A stretch of 15,478 nucleotides of DNA from Bacillota bacterium. GTDB taxonomy: Bacteria > Bacillota > Clostridia > Tissierellales > Peptoniphilaceae. Each line of letters begins with the position of its first letter. The stretch's first letter is position 1. The DNA is taken from contig JAEXBU010000086.1 of the NCBI GenBank assembly GCA_023393815.1, forward strand, positions 1-15,478, given 5' to 3'. The position numbers and the translations under genes were made by a program. Below are positions 8,030-13,667 of this stretch, in pieces. Under the pieces are notes generated by a model. It searched no databases and had not been told where the DNA came from. It saw only the letters and a list, made by a program, of their open reading frames with translations.

Positions 8030-8596
8030 ATGAATCTTATCGTATCGACGGACAATCAAAACAAGTTGAAAGAAATTAAAGAATTGGTCCAGGGAAAATT
8101 GGATGTACTATCAAAAGCAGAAGCTGGATTCGGTCATATCCATCCGATGGAAGACGGAAGCAGTTTGGAGGAAAATGCTATTATCAAAATCAAGCCCCTC
8201 GACGGGACGATTGTCATTGGAGACGACACGGGATTATTTGTGCATGCGTTGGGCGGAAGGCCGGGCATTTATTCCGCACGGTACGCGGGAGAAGACGGAA
8301 ATGATGCGAAAAATCGTGAAAAACTTTTAAGTGAAATGGACGGGAAGACGGACAGACGCGCCTACTTTAAAACCGTCATCGCCGTAAAACGCGACGGAAG
8401 TGTCTATACGGTCGAGGGCGTATGTCCGGGACGTATTATAGAAGAACCGAAAGGCGAGAATGGATTCGGTTATGACCCTCTGTTTGTTCCCGAAGGATAC
8501 GACAAGACCTTTGCTGAAATGACCGATGAGGAGAAAAATTCCGTTAGCCATCGTGGGCGTGCATTGCGCGCCTTTATTGCATCCTTAAACCTCTAA
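8030..8596 (+). CDS. rdgB: XTP/dITP diphosphatase (RdgB/HAM1 family)
   Basis: Nucleotide-pool cleaning enzyme that hydrolyses dITP/XTP to the monophosphate and pyrophosphate. ATG 8030 is chosen, with AAAGGAG ending six bases upstream; the longer frame from 7940 would read through the terminator and the amidase end. The 188 residues show all family motifs: STDNQNKLKEI (6-16), GDDTG (64-68) with the metal-binding/catalytic acidic pair, SARYAG (82-87), FGYDP (146-150) and SHRGRA (173-178). The stretch between ENAIIK and GDDTG is several residues shorter than usual, so the protein is slightly below the common ~195-205. It lies between a terminator and a tRNA promoter and has no obvious promoter of its own, so it may depend on readthrough. 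Confidence 0.93.
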   Translation: MNLIVSTDNQNKLKEIKELVQGKLDVLSKAEAGFGHIHPMEDGSSLEENAIIKIKPLDGTIVIGDDTGLFVHALGGRPGIYSARYAGEDGNDAKNREKLLSEMDGKTDRRAYFKTVIAVKRDGSVYTVEGVCPGRIIEEPKGENGFGYDPLFVPEGYDKTFAEMTDEEKNSVSHRGRALRAFIASLNL

Positions 8597-8601
8597 AAAA
8601 C

Positions 8602-8648
8602 ATTTGACATGGATATGAAATGATGTTAATATATATCCATCGTCAAAT
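8602..8648. repeat. Inverted repeat spanning the tRNA promoter
   Basis: The left arm 8602-8616 (ATTTGAC then ATGGATAT) is the reverse complement of the right arm 8633-8648 (ATATCCAT, one unpaired C, then GTCAAAT): 15 bp with a single bulge around a 16-base centre. The left arm contains the -35 box, the centre the -10, and the right arm the expected start site. It could be a regulator site, a DNA cruciform or a weak terminator for rdgB. Confidence 0.75.
8604..8632 (+). promoter_or_regulatory. Strong promoter of the tRNA pair
   Basis: TTGACA at 8604-8609, 17-base spacer, TAATAT at 8627-8632, with TG one base before the -10 (extended -10). This fits the strong constitutive promoters of tRNA operons. 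It lies inside a large inverted repeat (8602-8648). Confidence 0.85.
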
Positions 8649-8653
8649 TTTGT

Positions 8654-8731
8654 GGTGGGTATGGCCTAGTTGGTTAAGGCGCCAGATTGTGGTCCTGGAG
8701 ATCGTGGGTTCGATTCCCACTATCCACCCCA
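8654..8731 (+). tRNA. tRNA-His (anticodon GTG)
   Basis: Acceptor stem GTGGGTA (8655-8661) pairs with TATCCAC (8721-8727, one G-T pair). G at 8654 is the extra G(-1) typical of tRNA-His and sits opposite C73 (8728). CCA is encoded at 8729-8731. The anticodon loop TTGTGGT has GTG at 8689-8691. The T-arm has the standard GGTTCGATTCC core. One A-C mismatch closes the anticodon stem. Confidence 0.97.
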
Positions 8732-8732
8732 T

Positions 8733-8764
8733 AATCCTTCGGGATTGCAACTCGCGAAGGCGAG
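8733..8764 (+). other. Two small hairpins in the tRNA-tRNA spacer
   Basis: AATCC-TTCG-GGATT (8733-8746, a UUCG tetraloop) and CTCGC-GAAG-GCGAG (8751-8764). Both are perfect 5-bp stems filling the 36-base spacer. They probably separate and guide processing of the two tRNAs. Confidence 0.6.
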
Positions 8765-8767
8765 CGC

Positions 8768-8851
8768 GCGGGAATGGCGGAATTGGCAGACGCGCTAGAC
8801 TTAGGATCTAGTGTCAACGACGTGGGGGTTCAAGTCCTCTTTCCCGCACCA
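8768..8851 (+). tRNA. tRNA-Leu (anticodon TAG)
   Basis: Acceptor GCGGGAA (8768-8774) pairs with TTCCCGC (8841-8847); A73 and encoded CCA follow (8848-8851). The anticodon arm CTAGA-CTTAGGA-TCTAG has TAG at 8802-8804, and a long variable arm is present, as in class II tRNA-Leu. The last 22 bases also encode the end of the serine recombinase on the other strand, which marks this gene as the prophage attachment target. Confidence 0.97.
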
Positions 8852-8880
8852 TCCCTATTCCCATTGTTTAAGACTTCGGG
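8830..8880. other. Probable prophage attachment site (attL) at the tRNA-Leu 3' end
   Basis: Host genes end with tRNA-Leu and phage genes begin with the recombinase, whose last codons lie in the tRNA T-arm and acceptor. The crossover must therefore be near here. The partner attR is outside the window, so the core sequence cannot be defined. Confidence 0.55.
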
Positions 8881-10353
8881 ATCTATCATCCTCATCTTAA
8901 TACGAAGGGAATCTTGACGATAAACGATACTTTCTATGAACATGGAGAGTATCGTTTTTTGTTTTTCGGGGGTAAAGTCATTGATAGAGGAGTGGCTGTT
9001 CAGGAAACTTTCTATCTGCTCTCTAAGGGCGTCATCCTGTTTTTCGTATGCTATGATCTTGTCGATTTCGGAGATTATAGCGGCTTTTTTATTTTCCAGA
9101 TCTTTCAACTTCTCATACATGGAGGGGGTAGAGGCACCGTTCGCTATTGCATCCACGATTCTGTTAATTTGTGTTGTAGTATCCAGTAGTTCGGCGTTAT
9201 AGTCGATCTTATCCTTATTTGCTTCACTGTCACGATAGATTCGGCTATATTGCTCGATAGCTTCCGCCACAATCTTTTTGTTGTGATCTGTAAAGATGGC
9301 ACGATCAAAGCGTTCTTTGACAGTAGATTCGATTTTATCAGCGTTAACAGAGGTACAGTATTCTGTCTTTGTATTGGATGCACAACGATAATAGTAATAT
9401 TCACGACCGTTTGAAGATCTTCTCATACATCCGGACATTTTTTCATCACATGAACCGCATACGAGGATCCCCGATAAGATATAGGTTCTCTTTGCTTTAA
9501 AAGCACCGCCTACGTGTTTATTTTCTTCTCTTCTCATTTGCACCGTCTCCCACATATTTTTTGATATTATAGCCGGTATCTTGCCCTCTAAGATGATCAT
9601 ATCTTTTCTATCACGTTCAGAGTGAGTGTTCCGTTTCTTTCCGAAGCCCTCATAGTTTTCTTTTCGATAAACATAATTACCGATGTACTTTTCATTTCGC
9701 AGGATCTCATAAAGGGAGTTCCTTCCAAACGGGCGACCTTTTTTCGTTTTGTATCCATCGCCGTTTAATACCTCGATAATATCTTTATAGGAGTGACCGT
9801 TAGCATACATATTAAAAATAATCTTAACGGCTCTTGCTTCCCATTCATTGATTACATAATCTCCTTCGTCGTCTACATCAAAGCCTAAAGGGGGAGTGCC
9901 GCCGTTAAACTTGCCTTTATAAGCATTCTCCGACATTCCCTTTTTAACTTCCCTTGAAAGATTCTTAGAGTAATATTCACTCATACCTTCAAGTACAGAT
10001 TCCAAAATAAGGCTTTCAGGGCTATCGTCCAGGTTTTCAAGTACAGAAAGGACCCGTACACCGTTTTCTTTCAATCGACGCTTATAAATGGCACTGTCGT
10101 ACTTAGAACGGGTAAAGCGATCTAACTTATGGACGACAACATAATCAAATAATCCGTCCTCGCTTGCCTTTATCATTTCTTGAAAATCGGGGCGATCGTC
10201 GGATGTCCCGGAGATCCCTTCGTCTTTATATTTTTGTATCAGTAAAATATCGTTACGATTGCAATAGTCTTCTATCGCTCTAAATTGGGCATCGATAGAT
10301 TCTTCCCTTTGCATATCTGTAGAAAAACGTGCATAAGCAACTGCTTTTTTCAT
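8830..10353 (-). CDS. Large serine recombinase (phage integrase)
   Basis: Integrates and excises the prophage by a Ser-DNA covalent intermediate. The 507-residue protein has the resolvase domain (about 1-145) with YARFS and catalytic Ser11, and HKLDRFTRS near 95. The recombinase domain follows (about 150-290, including GTPPLGF and LYEILRNEKYIGNYVY), then a zinc ribbon with C299-GS-C302 and a later Cys pair near 330-337, and a coiled-coil segment (about 375-440). ATG 10353 has an AAAGGGG ribosome binding site 5 bases upstream. The final residues (DGAGKRT) are encoded inside tRNA-Leu, so the tail of the protein may differ between the prophage and the free phage. It is read towards the attachment site, with the repressor genes upstream on the same strand. 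Confidence 0.95.
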   Translation of the reverse strand: MKKAVAYARFSTDMQREESIDAQFRAIEDYCNRNDILLIQKYKDEGISGTSDDRPDFQEMIKASEDGLFDYVVVHKLDRFTRSKYDSAIYKRRLKENGVRVLSVLENLDDSPESLILESVLEGMSEYYSKNLSREVKKGMSENAYKGKFNGGTPPLGFDVDDEGDYVINEWEARAVKIIFNMYANGHSYKDIIEVLNGDGYKTKKGRPFGRNSLYEILRNEKYIGNYVYRKENYEGFGKKRNTHSERDRKDMIILEGKIPAIISKNMWETVQMRREENKHVGGAFKAKRTYILSGILVCGSCDEKMSGCMRRSSNGREYYYYRCASNTKTEYCTSVNADKIESTVKERFDRAIFTDHNKKIVAEAIEQYSRIYRDSEANKDKIDYNAELLDTTTQINRIVDAIANGASTPSMYEKLKDLENKKAAIISEIDKIIAYEKQDDALREQIESFLNSHSSINDFTPEKQKTILSMFIESIVYRQDSLRIKMRMIDPEVLNNGNRDGAGKRT

Positions 10354-10375
10354 GGTGTCCCCTTTCGAAAGACTG

Positions 10376-10411
10376 TGATATACTTAGGGTATGGTGTTGC
10401 TAGGTATATCA
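10376..10411. repeat. 36-bp dyad upstream of the integrase gene
   Basis: TGATATACTTAG (10376-10387) and CTAGGTATATCA (10400-10411) form an inverted repeat of 12 bp with one mismatch around a 12-base centre. Each arm also reads as an extended -10 box (TGATATAC plus T or C), one on each strand, facing each other. It could be an operator, a recombination accessory site or a double promoter. Confidence 0.65.
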
Positions 10412-10460
10412 AAGCCTAGTTCAAAGTCCCTGCTCTCTCATGAGAGTGGGGGCTTTTTTT
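10391..10460 (+). ncRNA. Candidate ~70-nt small RNA opposite to the integrase direction
   Basis: An extended -10 (TGA-TATACT, 10376-10384) with a poor -35 would start a rightward transcript near 10391. It would contain a small stem (CTAGG 10400-10404 with CCTAG 10415-10419) and end at the strong terminator at 10425-10460. All neighbouring genes are on the other strand, so no gene explains this terminator. There is no credible reading frame in it. It is inferred from signals only. Confidence 0.35.
10425..10460 (+). terminator. Intrinsic terminator reading rightward
   Basis: A 13-bp stem 10425-10437 with 10442-10454, loop TCAT, followed by T up to 10460 (seven T). Three of the pairs are G-U pairs in the + strand RNA but would be A-C mismatches in the - strand RNA, and the - strand offers only three T. 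It is therefore built for + transcription. Confidence 0.7.
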
Positions 10461-10466
10461 ATTTAC

Positions 10467-11036
10467 TTAATCTTCTTCACTGTCCCAATGTAGACCTTCA
10501 AACACGCCTTCCTCGTTCAAATAATCTTCAACGGCTTGGGCTTTCCCGTAATATTCATCGAAAAGTTGATTGTTTGCTTGGTAATCGGCATAGCAATTTT
10601 TATATGTTTCTTGAAAGCCGGGGTCATAATATATTGACTTATCTTTAGCGTAAAGATCCATTGCCTCACAAAACATAGAATATCTCATGTAGGCTTCACG
10701 AACTGTAATCATGGACTTTCTGTTCATTAGAATAAGTTCTGAAAATTCTTCGGACTGGATCGTGTCAGCAATAGCTTTTGCTTGATCTAACTTACTATAA
10801 AAATAATTATGATTACTTGTTTCGGAATCGTCTAGTATATCTTCCGCCACCATGTATCTAGGCCGCTCCAACATGACGTAGTATTCTTCTAAAGCGTCAC
10901 TTATAAGACCTTTCATCTCCATGTATGCTTCGGCGTCTTTTTTTATTTGATGTTCCTTTATAGCAGAACATCCAACAGAAGAGAAGGGAATCAGAATTAA
11001 CAAGGCAATTAAAATAAAACGTTTCAAATACTTCAT
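10467..11036 (-). CDS. Phage-encoded lipoprotein of unknown function (possible superinfection exclusion)
   Basis: ATG 11036 has a perfect AGGAGG (11042-11047) five bases upstream. The 189 residues begin with a lipoprotein signal: KRFILIALLILIPF, then SVG and C23 as the lipidation site (a somewhat weak lipobox). The mature part is Asp/Glu- and Tyr-rich, probably mostly helical, and ends in WDSEED. I recognise no domain. Lipoprotein genes between the integrase and repressor genes are known from temperate phages of Gram-positive hosts (Ltp of streptococcal phage TP-J34 is the model), where they block DNA entry of related phages. That role is inferred from position and export signal only. An SOS-box-like site (11060-11073) lies just upstream. 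Confidence 0.75.
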   Translation of the reverse strand: MKYLKRFILIALLILIPFSSVGCSAIKEHQIKKDAEAYMEMKGLISDALEEYYVMLERPRYMVAEDILDDSETSNHNYFYSKLDQAKAIADTIQSEEFSELILMNRKSMITVREAYMRYSMFCEAMDLYAKDKSIYYDPGFQETYKNCYADYQANNQLFDEYYGKAQAVEDYLNEEGVFEGLHWDSEED

Positions 11037-11055
11037 GGCATCCTCCTAACTGCAC

Positions 11056-11073
11056 CGAACGAATATACGTTCG
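11056..11073. promoter_or_regulatory. LexA/SOS-box-like operator upstream of the lipoprotein gene
   Basis: CGAATATACGTTCG (11060-11073) differs at one base (T for C at position 5) from the Gram-positive LexA consensus CGAACRNRYGTTYG. A wider dyad CGAACG-N6-CGTTCG covers 11056-11073. The centre reads TATATT on the - strand, a possible -10 for the lipoprotein gene, so a bound repressor would block it. Confidence 0.5.
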
Positions 11074-11102
11074 ATCCCTATTAAAAAAATATATCTGACG
11101 TC

Positions 11103-11513
11103 TCACTTTTGTTTTTTCGGAGTGAACTTATCCTTAGCCTTAATCTTTGCCAACGTGATCGTATTTTCAATTTGATCCAGGATAAATTCTTTTACTTCGT
11201 CAGTAATTTCTTTTCCATCAAGAGACATTCTCAAAGATCCGTTTTCTAAACTTTGCCTCATATCTTCAACGTTACAAGCAATATCTCGTTGATCTGCACG
11301 TGTTAACATCGGCTCCGATGAATGACCTATAAGGTAGTCGGCGCTTACATTAAGACATTTAGCAATTTCTCTTAATTCGTTGTCTCTAACAGCCCTGTCA
11401 CCATTTTCAATACGGCTCATAACACTTTTGTTGATATTCGCCATCTTGGCCAGTTCTCCCTGAAAGATTCCCTTGCTTTCCCTGACGTCACGTATTCTGT
11501 GACCAGTACTCAT
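11103..11513 (-). CDS. XRE-family transcriptional regulator, single HTH with shared C-terminal tail
   Basis: ATG 11513 has GGAGGTG at 11521-11527. 136 residues: an N-terminal HTH_3 domain (about 4-62: RIRDVRESKGI, ELAKMANINKSVMSRIENGD, CLNVSADYLIG), then a ~70-residue region closing with EVKEFILDQIENT and KDKFTPKK. That tail is closely shared with the double-HTH gene just upstream, so the two are paralogues. There is no protease domain, so inactivation by RecA-type self-cleavage is not expected. It is the most downstream of four regulator genes in a row on this strand. Confidence 0.88.
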   Translation of the reverse strand: MSTGHRIRDVRESKGIFQGELAKMANINKSVMSRIENGDRAVRDNELREIAKCLNVSADYLIGHSSEPMLTRADQRDIACNVEDMRQSLENGSLRMSLDGKEITDEVKEFILDQIENTITLAKIKAKDKFTPKKQK

Positions 11514-11540
11514 AAATCCACACCTCCACGAAATAAAACC

Positions 11541-12218
11541 TTACCTGTAATTATTCGGCGTAAATTTACCCTTTACCTTGATCTCTGTAAGGACTAAAGT
11601 ATTCTGCATTTGATCGAGTATGAACTTTTTTACTTCTTCGCTAACTTCTTCTCGATCTATAGTTATTCGCATCGCTTGGCTTTCTAGCTTGTCACGCATA
11701 TCCCTAAATTCAGAAACTAAATCGATTTCGTTGTCAGACTTTAATCGTGGGTCACAGTTTCTCCCCAATAGGTAATCGACTGTCACACCATACAGATCCG
11801 CTAGAAATTCAAGGGTTTTAGCATTTGGTATCGTCTTTCCTTGTTCATAGAATCCATAGGCACTTGTGGATATACCTAGCTTTATAGCGATATCTTCCTG
11901 TGAAAATTTATTTAACCGTCGGAGTTCTCTCATCCTGTTAGGTAGTTTCATAGTTCGGCTCTCCTCAACGCTCGCAGAGGGACTTATTTCATCTTCATAG
12001 TTGAGTGATTGGCTAGAAGATCTACCTTGAAGATAATCGATAGTGACGCCATAGAAATCGGCGAATGACGACATTGTCGCAAGATCCGGCGTTCGAGTTC
12101 CCTGTTCATAGTTACCTAAAGTTGACCTCGAAAATCCGAGTACATCTGCTACGGCTTGTTGAGATAAGCCTTTCTTGGTTCGTAATTTTTTAAGAGTATA
12201 CGGTAATCTGGAATTCAT
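11541..12218 (-). CDS. Double-HTH XRE-family regulator
   Basis: ATG 12218 is chosen because AGGGG (12224-12228) lies five bases upstream; a GTG at 12224 overlaps that site. The site also overlaps the stop of the preceding gene, so translation is coupled. The 225 residues hold two complete HTH_3 domains in tandem, near 5-63 (LSQQAVADVLGFSRSTLGNY, YGVTIDYLQG) and 93-152 (FSQEDIAIKLGISTSAYGFY, YGVTVDYLLG). A C-terminal tail follows (EVKKFILDQMQNT, KGKFTPNN) that matches the next gene. Both HTH units keep the Y(E/x)QG signature and similar linkers, so the gene looks like an internal duplication. One chain could bind two half-sites. Confidence 0.88.
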   Translation of the reverse strand: MNSRLPYTLKKLRTKKGLSQQAVADVLGFSRSTLGNYEQGTRTPDLATMSSFADFYGVTIDYLQGRSSSQSLNYEDEISPSASVEESRTMKLPNRMRELRRLNKFSQEDIAIKLGISTSAYGFYEQGKTIPNAKTLEFLADLYGVTVDYLLGRNCDPRLKSDNEIDLVSEFRDMRDKLESQAMRITIDREEVSEEVKKFILDQMQNTLVLTEIKVKGKFTPNNYR

Positions 12219-12226
12219 AGGCACCC

Positions 12227-12832
12227 CTAAAATTTTAATCTCGCTTCTATAACCTTCCCAATAATTTGTACGGGAAGGTTTTTTATATCGTTATTAGTAT
12301 AAAAGTGAGGGGAATATACCGTCGGGTTAAATGCAATAAGCGTTATACCATCAGGCCCTTTCTGTATCTTTTTAAATGTGGCTTCGTCTCCATCTATAAG
12401 TACTATTGCAAGTTCGCCGTTTTCGGCATCGTTCTGTTTCTTTACAATCACTACGTCGCCTTCGGAAATCCTTGGCTCCATGCTTGCGCCTTTTACACGC
12501 AGACCATAAAAGACACCCTGATTTTCCCATTCTTTCGGGAGCTCTTCCCATTCAACGATATCCTCCATGGCAATAAGGGGGTTTCCGGCGGAAACAGATC
12601 CAAAGACTGGTACTTTAAAAGAGTTTTTTTCTCCGTCAGAAATAATCGCCTCGACAGTCGTTCCGAGAGCGGACGCTATGTCGTTCAGTGTTTCAAGGCT
12701 AGGGTTATAACGCCCCCTTTCCACGTCGGCAAAATACGTCCTTGATATTTTAGCTCTTTTCGCTGTTTCGGCTTGTGTTAGTTTAAGATCGTTTCTAATA
12801 GTTTTTATTCGTTGGCCTATCACATTCGTCAC
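12227..12832 (-). CDS. CI/LexA-type phage repressor with S24 self-cleavage domain
   Basis: GTG 12832 start with AGGGGG (12839-12844) six bases upstream. 201 residues: HTH_3 at about 5-62 (LTQAETAKRAKISRTYFADV), then an S24/LexA-like peptidase domain (about 73-200). The self-cleavage bond is Ala82-Gly83 (SVSAG), the nucleophile Ser117 (GASMEP) and the general base Lys154 (ATFKK), so all parts needed for RecA-stimulated cleavage are present. It would repress lytic promoters and lose activity after DNA damage. A second, different repressor of the same type lies 42 bases upstream; which of them is the main immunity repressor cannot be told. Confidence 0.92.
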   Translation of the reverse strand: MTNVIGQRIKTIRNDLKLTQAETAKRAKISRTYFADVERGRYNPSLETLNDIASALGTTVEAIISDGEKNSFKVPVFGSVSAGNPLIAMEDIVEWEELPKEWENQGVFYGLRVKGASMEPRISEGDVVIVKKQNDAENGELAIVLIDGDEATFKKIQKGPDGITLIAFNPTVYSPHFYTNNDIKNLPVQIIGKVIEARLKF

Positions 12833-12874
12833 AAGGCACCCCCTATCGAAAAAAATAAGAGTGTTGTTGTCTTT

Positions 12875-13507
12875 TTATATCTTGCTAAGTTTGTAAACAG
12901 CTTTACCAAGGATAGACACCGACGAAGAATCGTCTAATTCAATGGTTTTAAAGCGTGGGTTTTCTGCCCTCAACTCTATCCGATCAATAAATTTATGAAC
13001 CTTTTTAAGCGTTGCTCGCTCGTCGATCAAGACAGCGGCAATCTCCCCGTTCTCCACATCGGGTTGCTTGCGTATAAAAACAATATCTCCATCAAATATA
13101 TGGGCTAAGATCATAGAATCACCTGAAACACGCAGGCAAAAGTCTGCGTTTGTTTTTTTATCAAGGTTAACATATTCTTCTATGTTTTCTTCGGCTAAAA
13201 TCGGTACACCTGCGGCAATAGTTCCCAAAAGCGGGTAAGCCTTGGTTGTTGTCACTTTAAAGATGTTTTTTATCCCGTCAACGTTTGTATCATAACCCAT
13301 AAGCCATGTTTCGCTTACGCCGAGGATTTCAGACAATAGCGTCAGTTTTTCTTGATCCGGTTCGCTTTTTCCACTCACATATTGACTTAACGCACTTTTT
13401 GACAGGTAACCGCCTACATTTTTTGCTTTATTTAAAATATCAACTTGTTTAAGGTTTCTTTCTTCCATTAAGAAGCGTAGCCGTTCGGAAGTATTTGACT
13501 TTTTCAT
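12875..13507 (-). CDS. CI/LexA-type phage repressor with S24 self-cleavage domain, promoter-proximal
   Basis: ATG 13507 is chosen, with GGAGG five bases upstream (13513-13517); an in-frame TTG at 13519 overlaps that site. 210 residues: HTH at about 8-70 (LKQVDILNKAK, LSKSALSQYVSGKSEP), linker, and an S24 domain (about 90-205) with cleavage bond Ala99-Gly100 (TIAAG), Ser131 (SGDSM) and Lys168 (ATLKK). It is the first gene leftward from the divergent control region, the usual place of the main lysogeny repressor. Its promoter (13529-13557, - strand) overlaps one of the 17-bp sites, which suggests autoregulation. Confidence 0.93.
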   Translation of the reverse strand: MKKSNTSERLRFLMEERNLKQVDILNKAKNVGGYLSKSALSQYVSGKSEPDQEKLTLLSEILGVSETWLMGYDTNVDGIKNIFKVTTTKAYPLLGTIAAGVPILAEENIEEYVNLDKKTNADFCLRVSGDSMILAHIFDGDIVFIRKQPDVENGEIAAVLIDERATLKKVHKFIDRIELRAENPRFKTIELDDSSSVSILGKAVYKLSKI

Positions 13508-13528
13508 TTCCCCCTCCAATCTAGGTTT

Positions 13529-13557
13529 ATTATACTACGTTATGTATTTATATTCAA
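13529..13557 (-). promoter_or_regulatory. Leftward (repressor) promoter
   Basis: On the - strand TTGAAT (13557-13552) and TATAAT (13534-13529) are separated by 17 bases. The expected start near 13522 gives a short leader containing the repressor's ribosome binding site. The -35 lies in a degenerate 17-bp operator-like site (13552-13568). Confidence 0.75.
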
Positions 13558-13649
13558 GAGAAGGAAACGAAAGTTCAAAAAATAAAAACTTTATTCTTGA
13601 CAAAAGAGTTCAAGAAGTATAAACTAAAGATAGTTCATGAAACGTGAAC
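13552..13649. promoter_or_regulatory. Operator array of 17-bp GTTCA...AAC sites in the genetic switch
   Basis: Sites, each 17 bp: 13573-13589 (GTTCAAAAAATAAAAAC), 13608-13624 (GTTCAAGAAGTATAAAC) and 13633-13649 (GTTCATGAAACGTGAAC). A degenerate one at 13552-13568 (ATTCAAGAGAAGGAAAC) covers the leftward -35. The second covers the rightward spacer and -10, and the third lies just past the rightward start. A further copy is at 13878-13894. This is the expected layout of phage repressor/Cro operators; the binding protein is not known. Confidence 0.6.
13597..13625 (+). promoter_or_regulatory. Rightward early promoter
   Basis: A perfect TTGACA (13597-13602), 17-base spacer, and TAAACT (13620-13625). 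It drives the Cro-like gene and probably the early genes to the right. The -10 lies inside one 17-bp operator-like site and another follows at once. Confidence 0.8.
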
Positions 13650-13667
13650 AACTGAAAGGCGGTAGAA

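Noticed and set aside
8620..8811. 63-codon frame across the tRNA promoter and both tRNAs
   Set aside because: It lies over two clear tRNA genes; the frame is chance.
10391..10648. Rightward 85-codon frame starting beside the integrase promoter region
   Set aside because: It runs through the intrinsic terminator and then antisense to the lipoprotein gene, with no ribosome binding site and no protein-like pattern.
11056..11073. Reading the whole 18-bp dyad as a LexA box with GAAC-N8-GTTC
   Set aside because: LexA boxes of Gram-positive bacteria have four bases between the half-sites; only the inner 14-mer with one mismatch fits.
12266..12745. 159-codon frame opposite the S24 repressor
   Set aside because: Shadow of a well-supported gene on the other strand, no ribosome binding site, unlikely composition.
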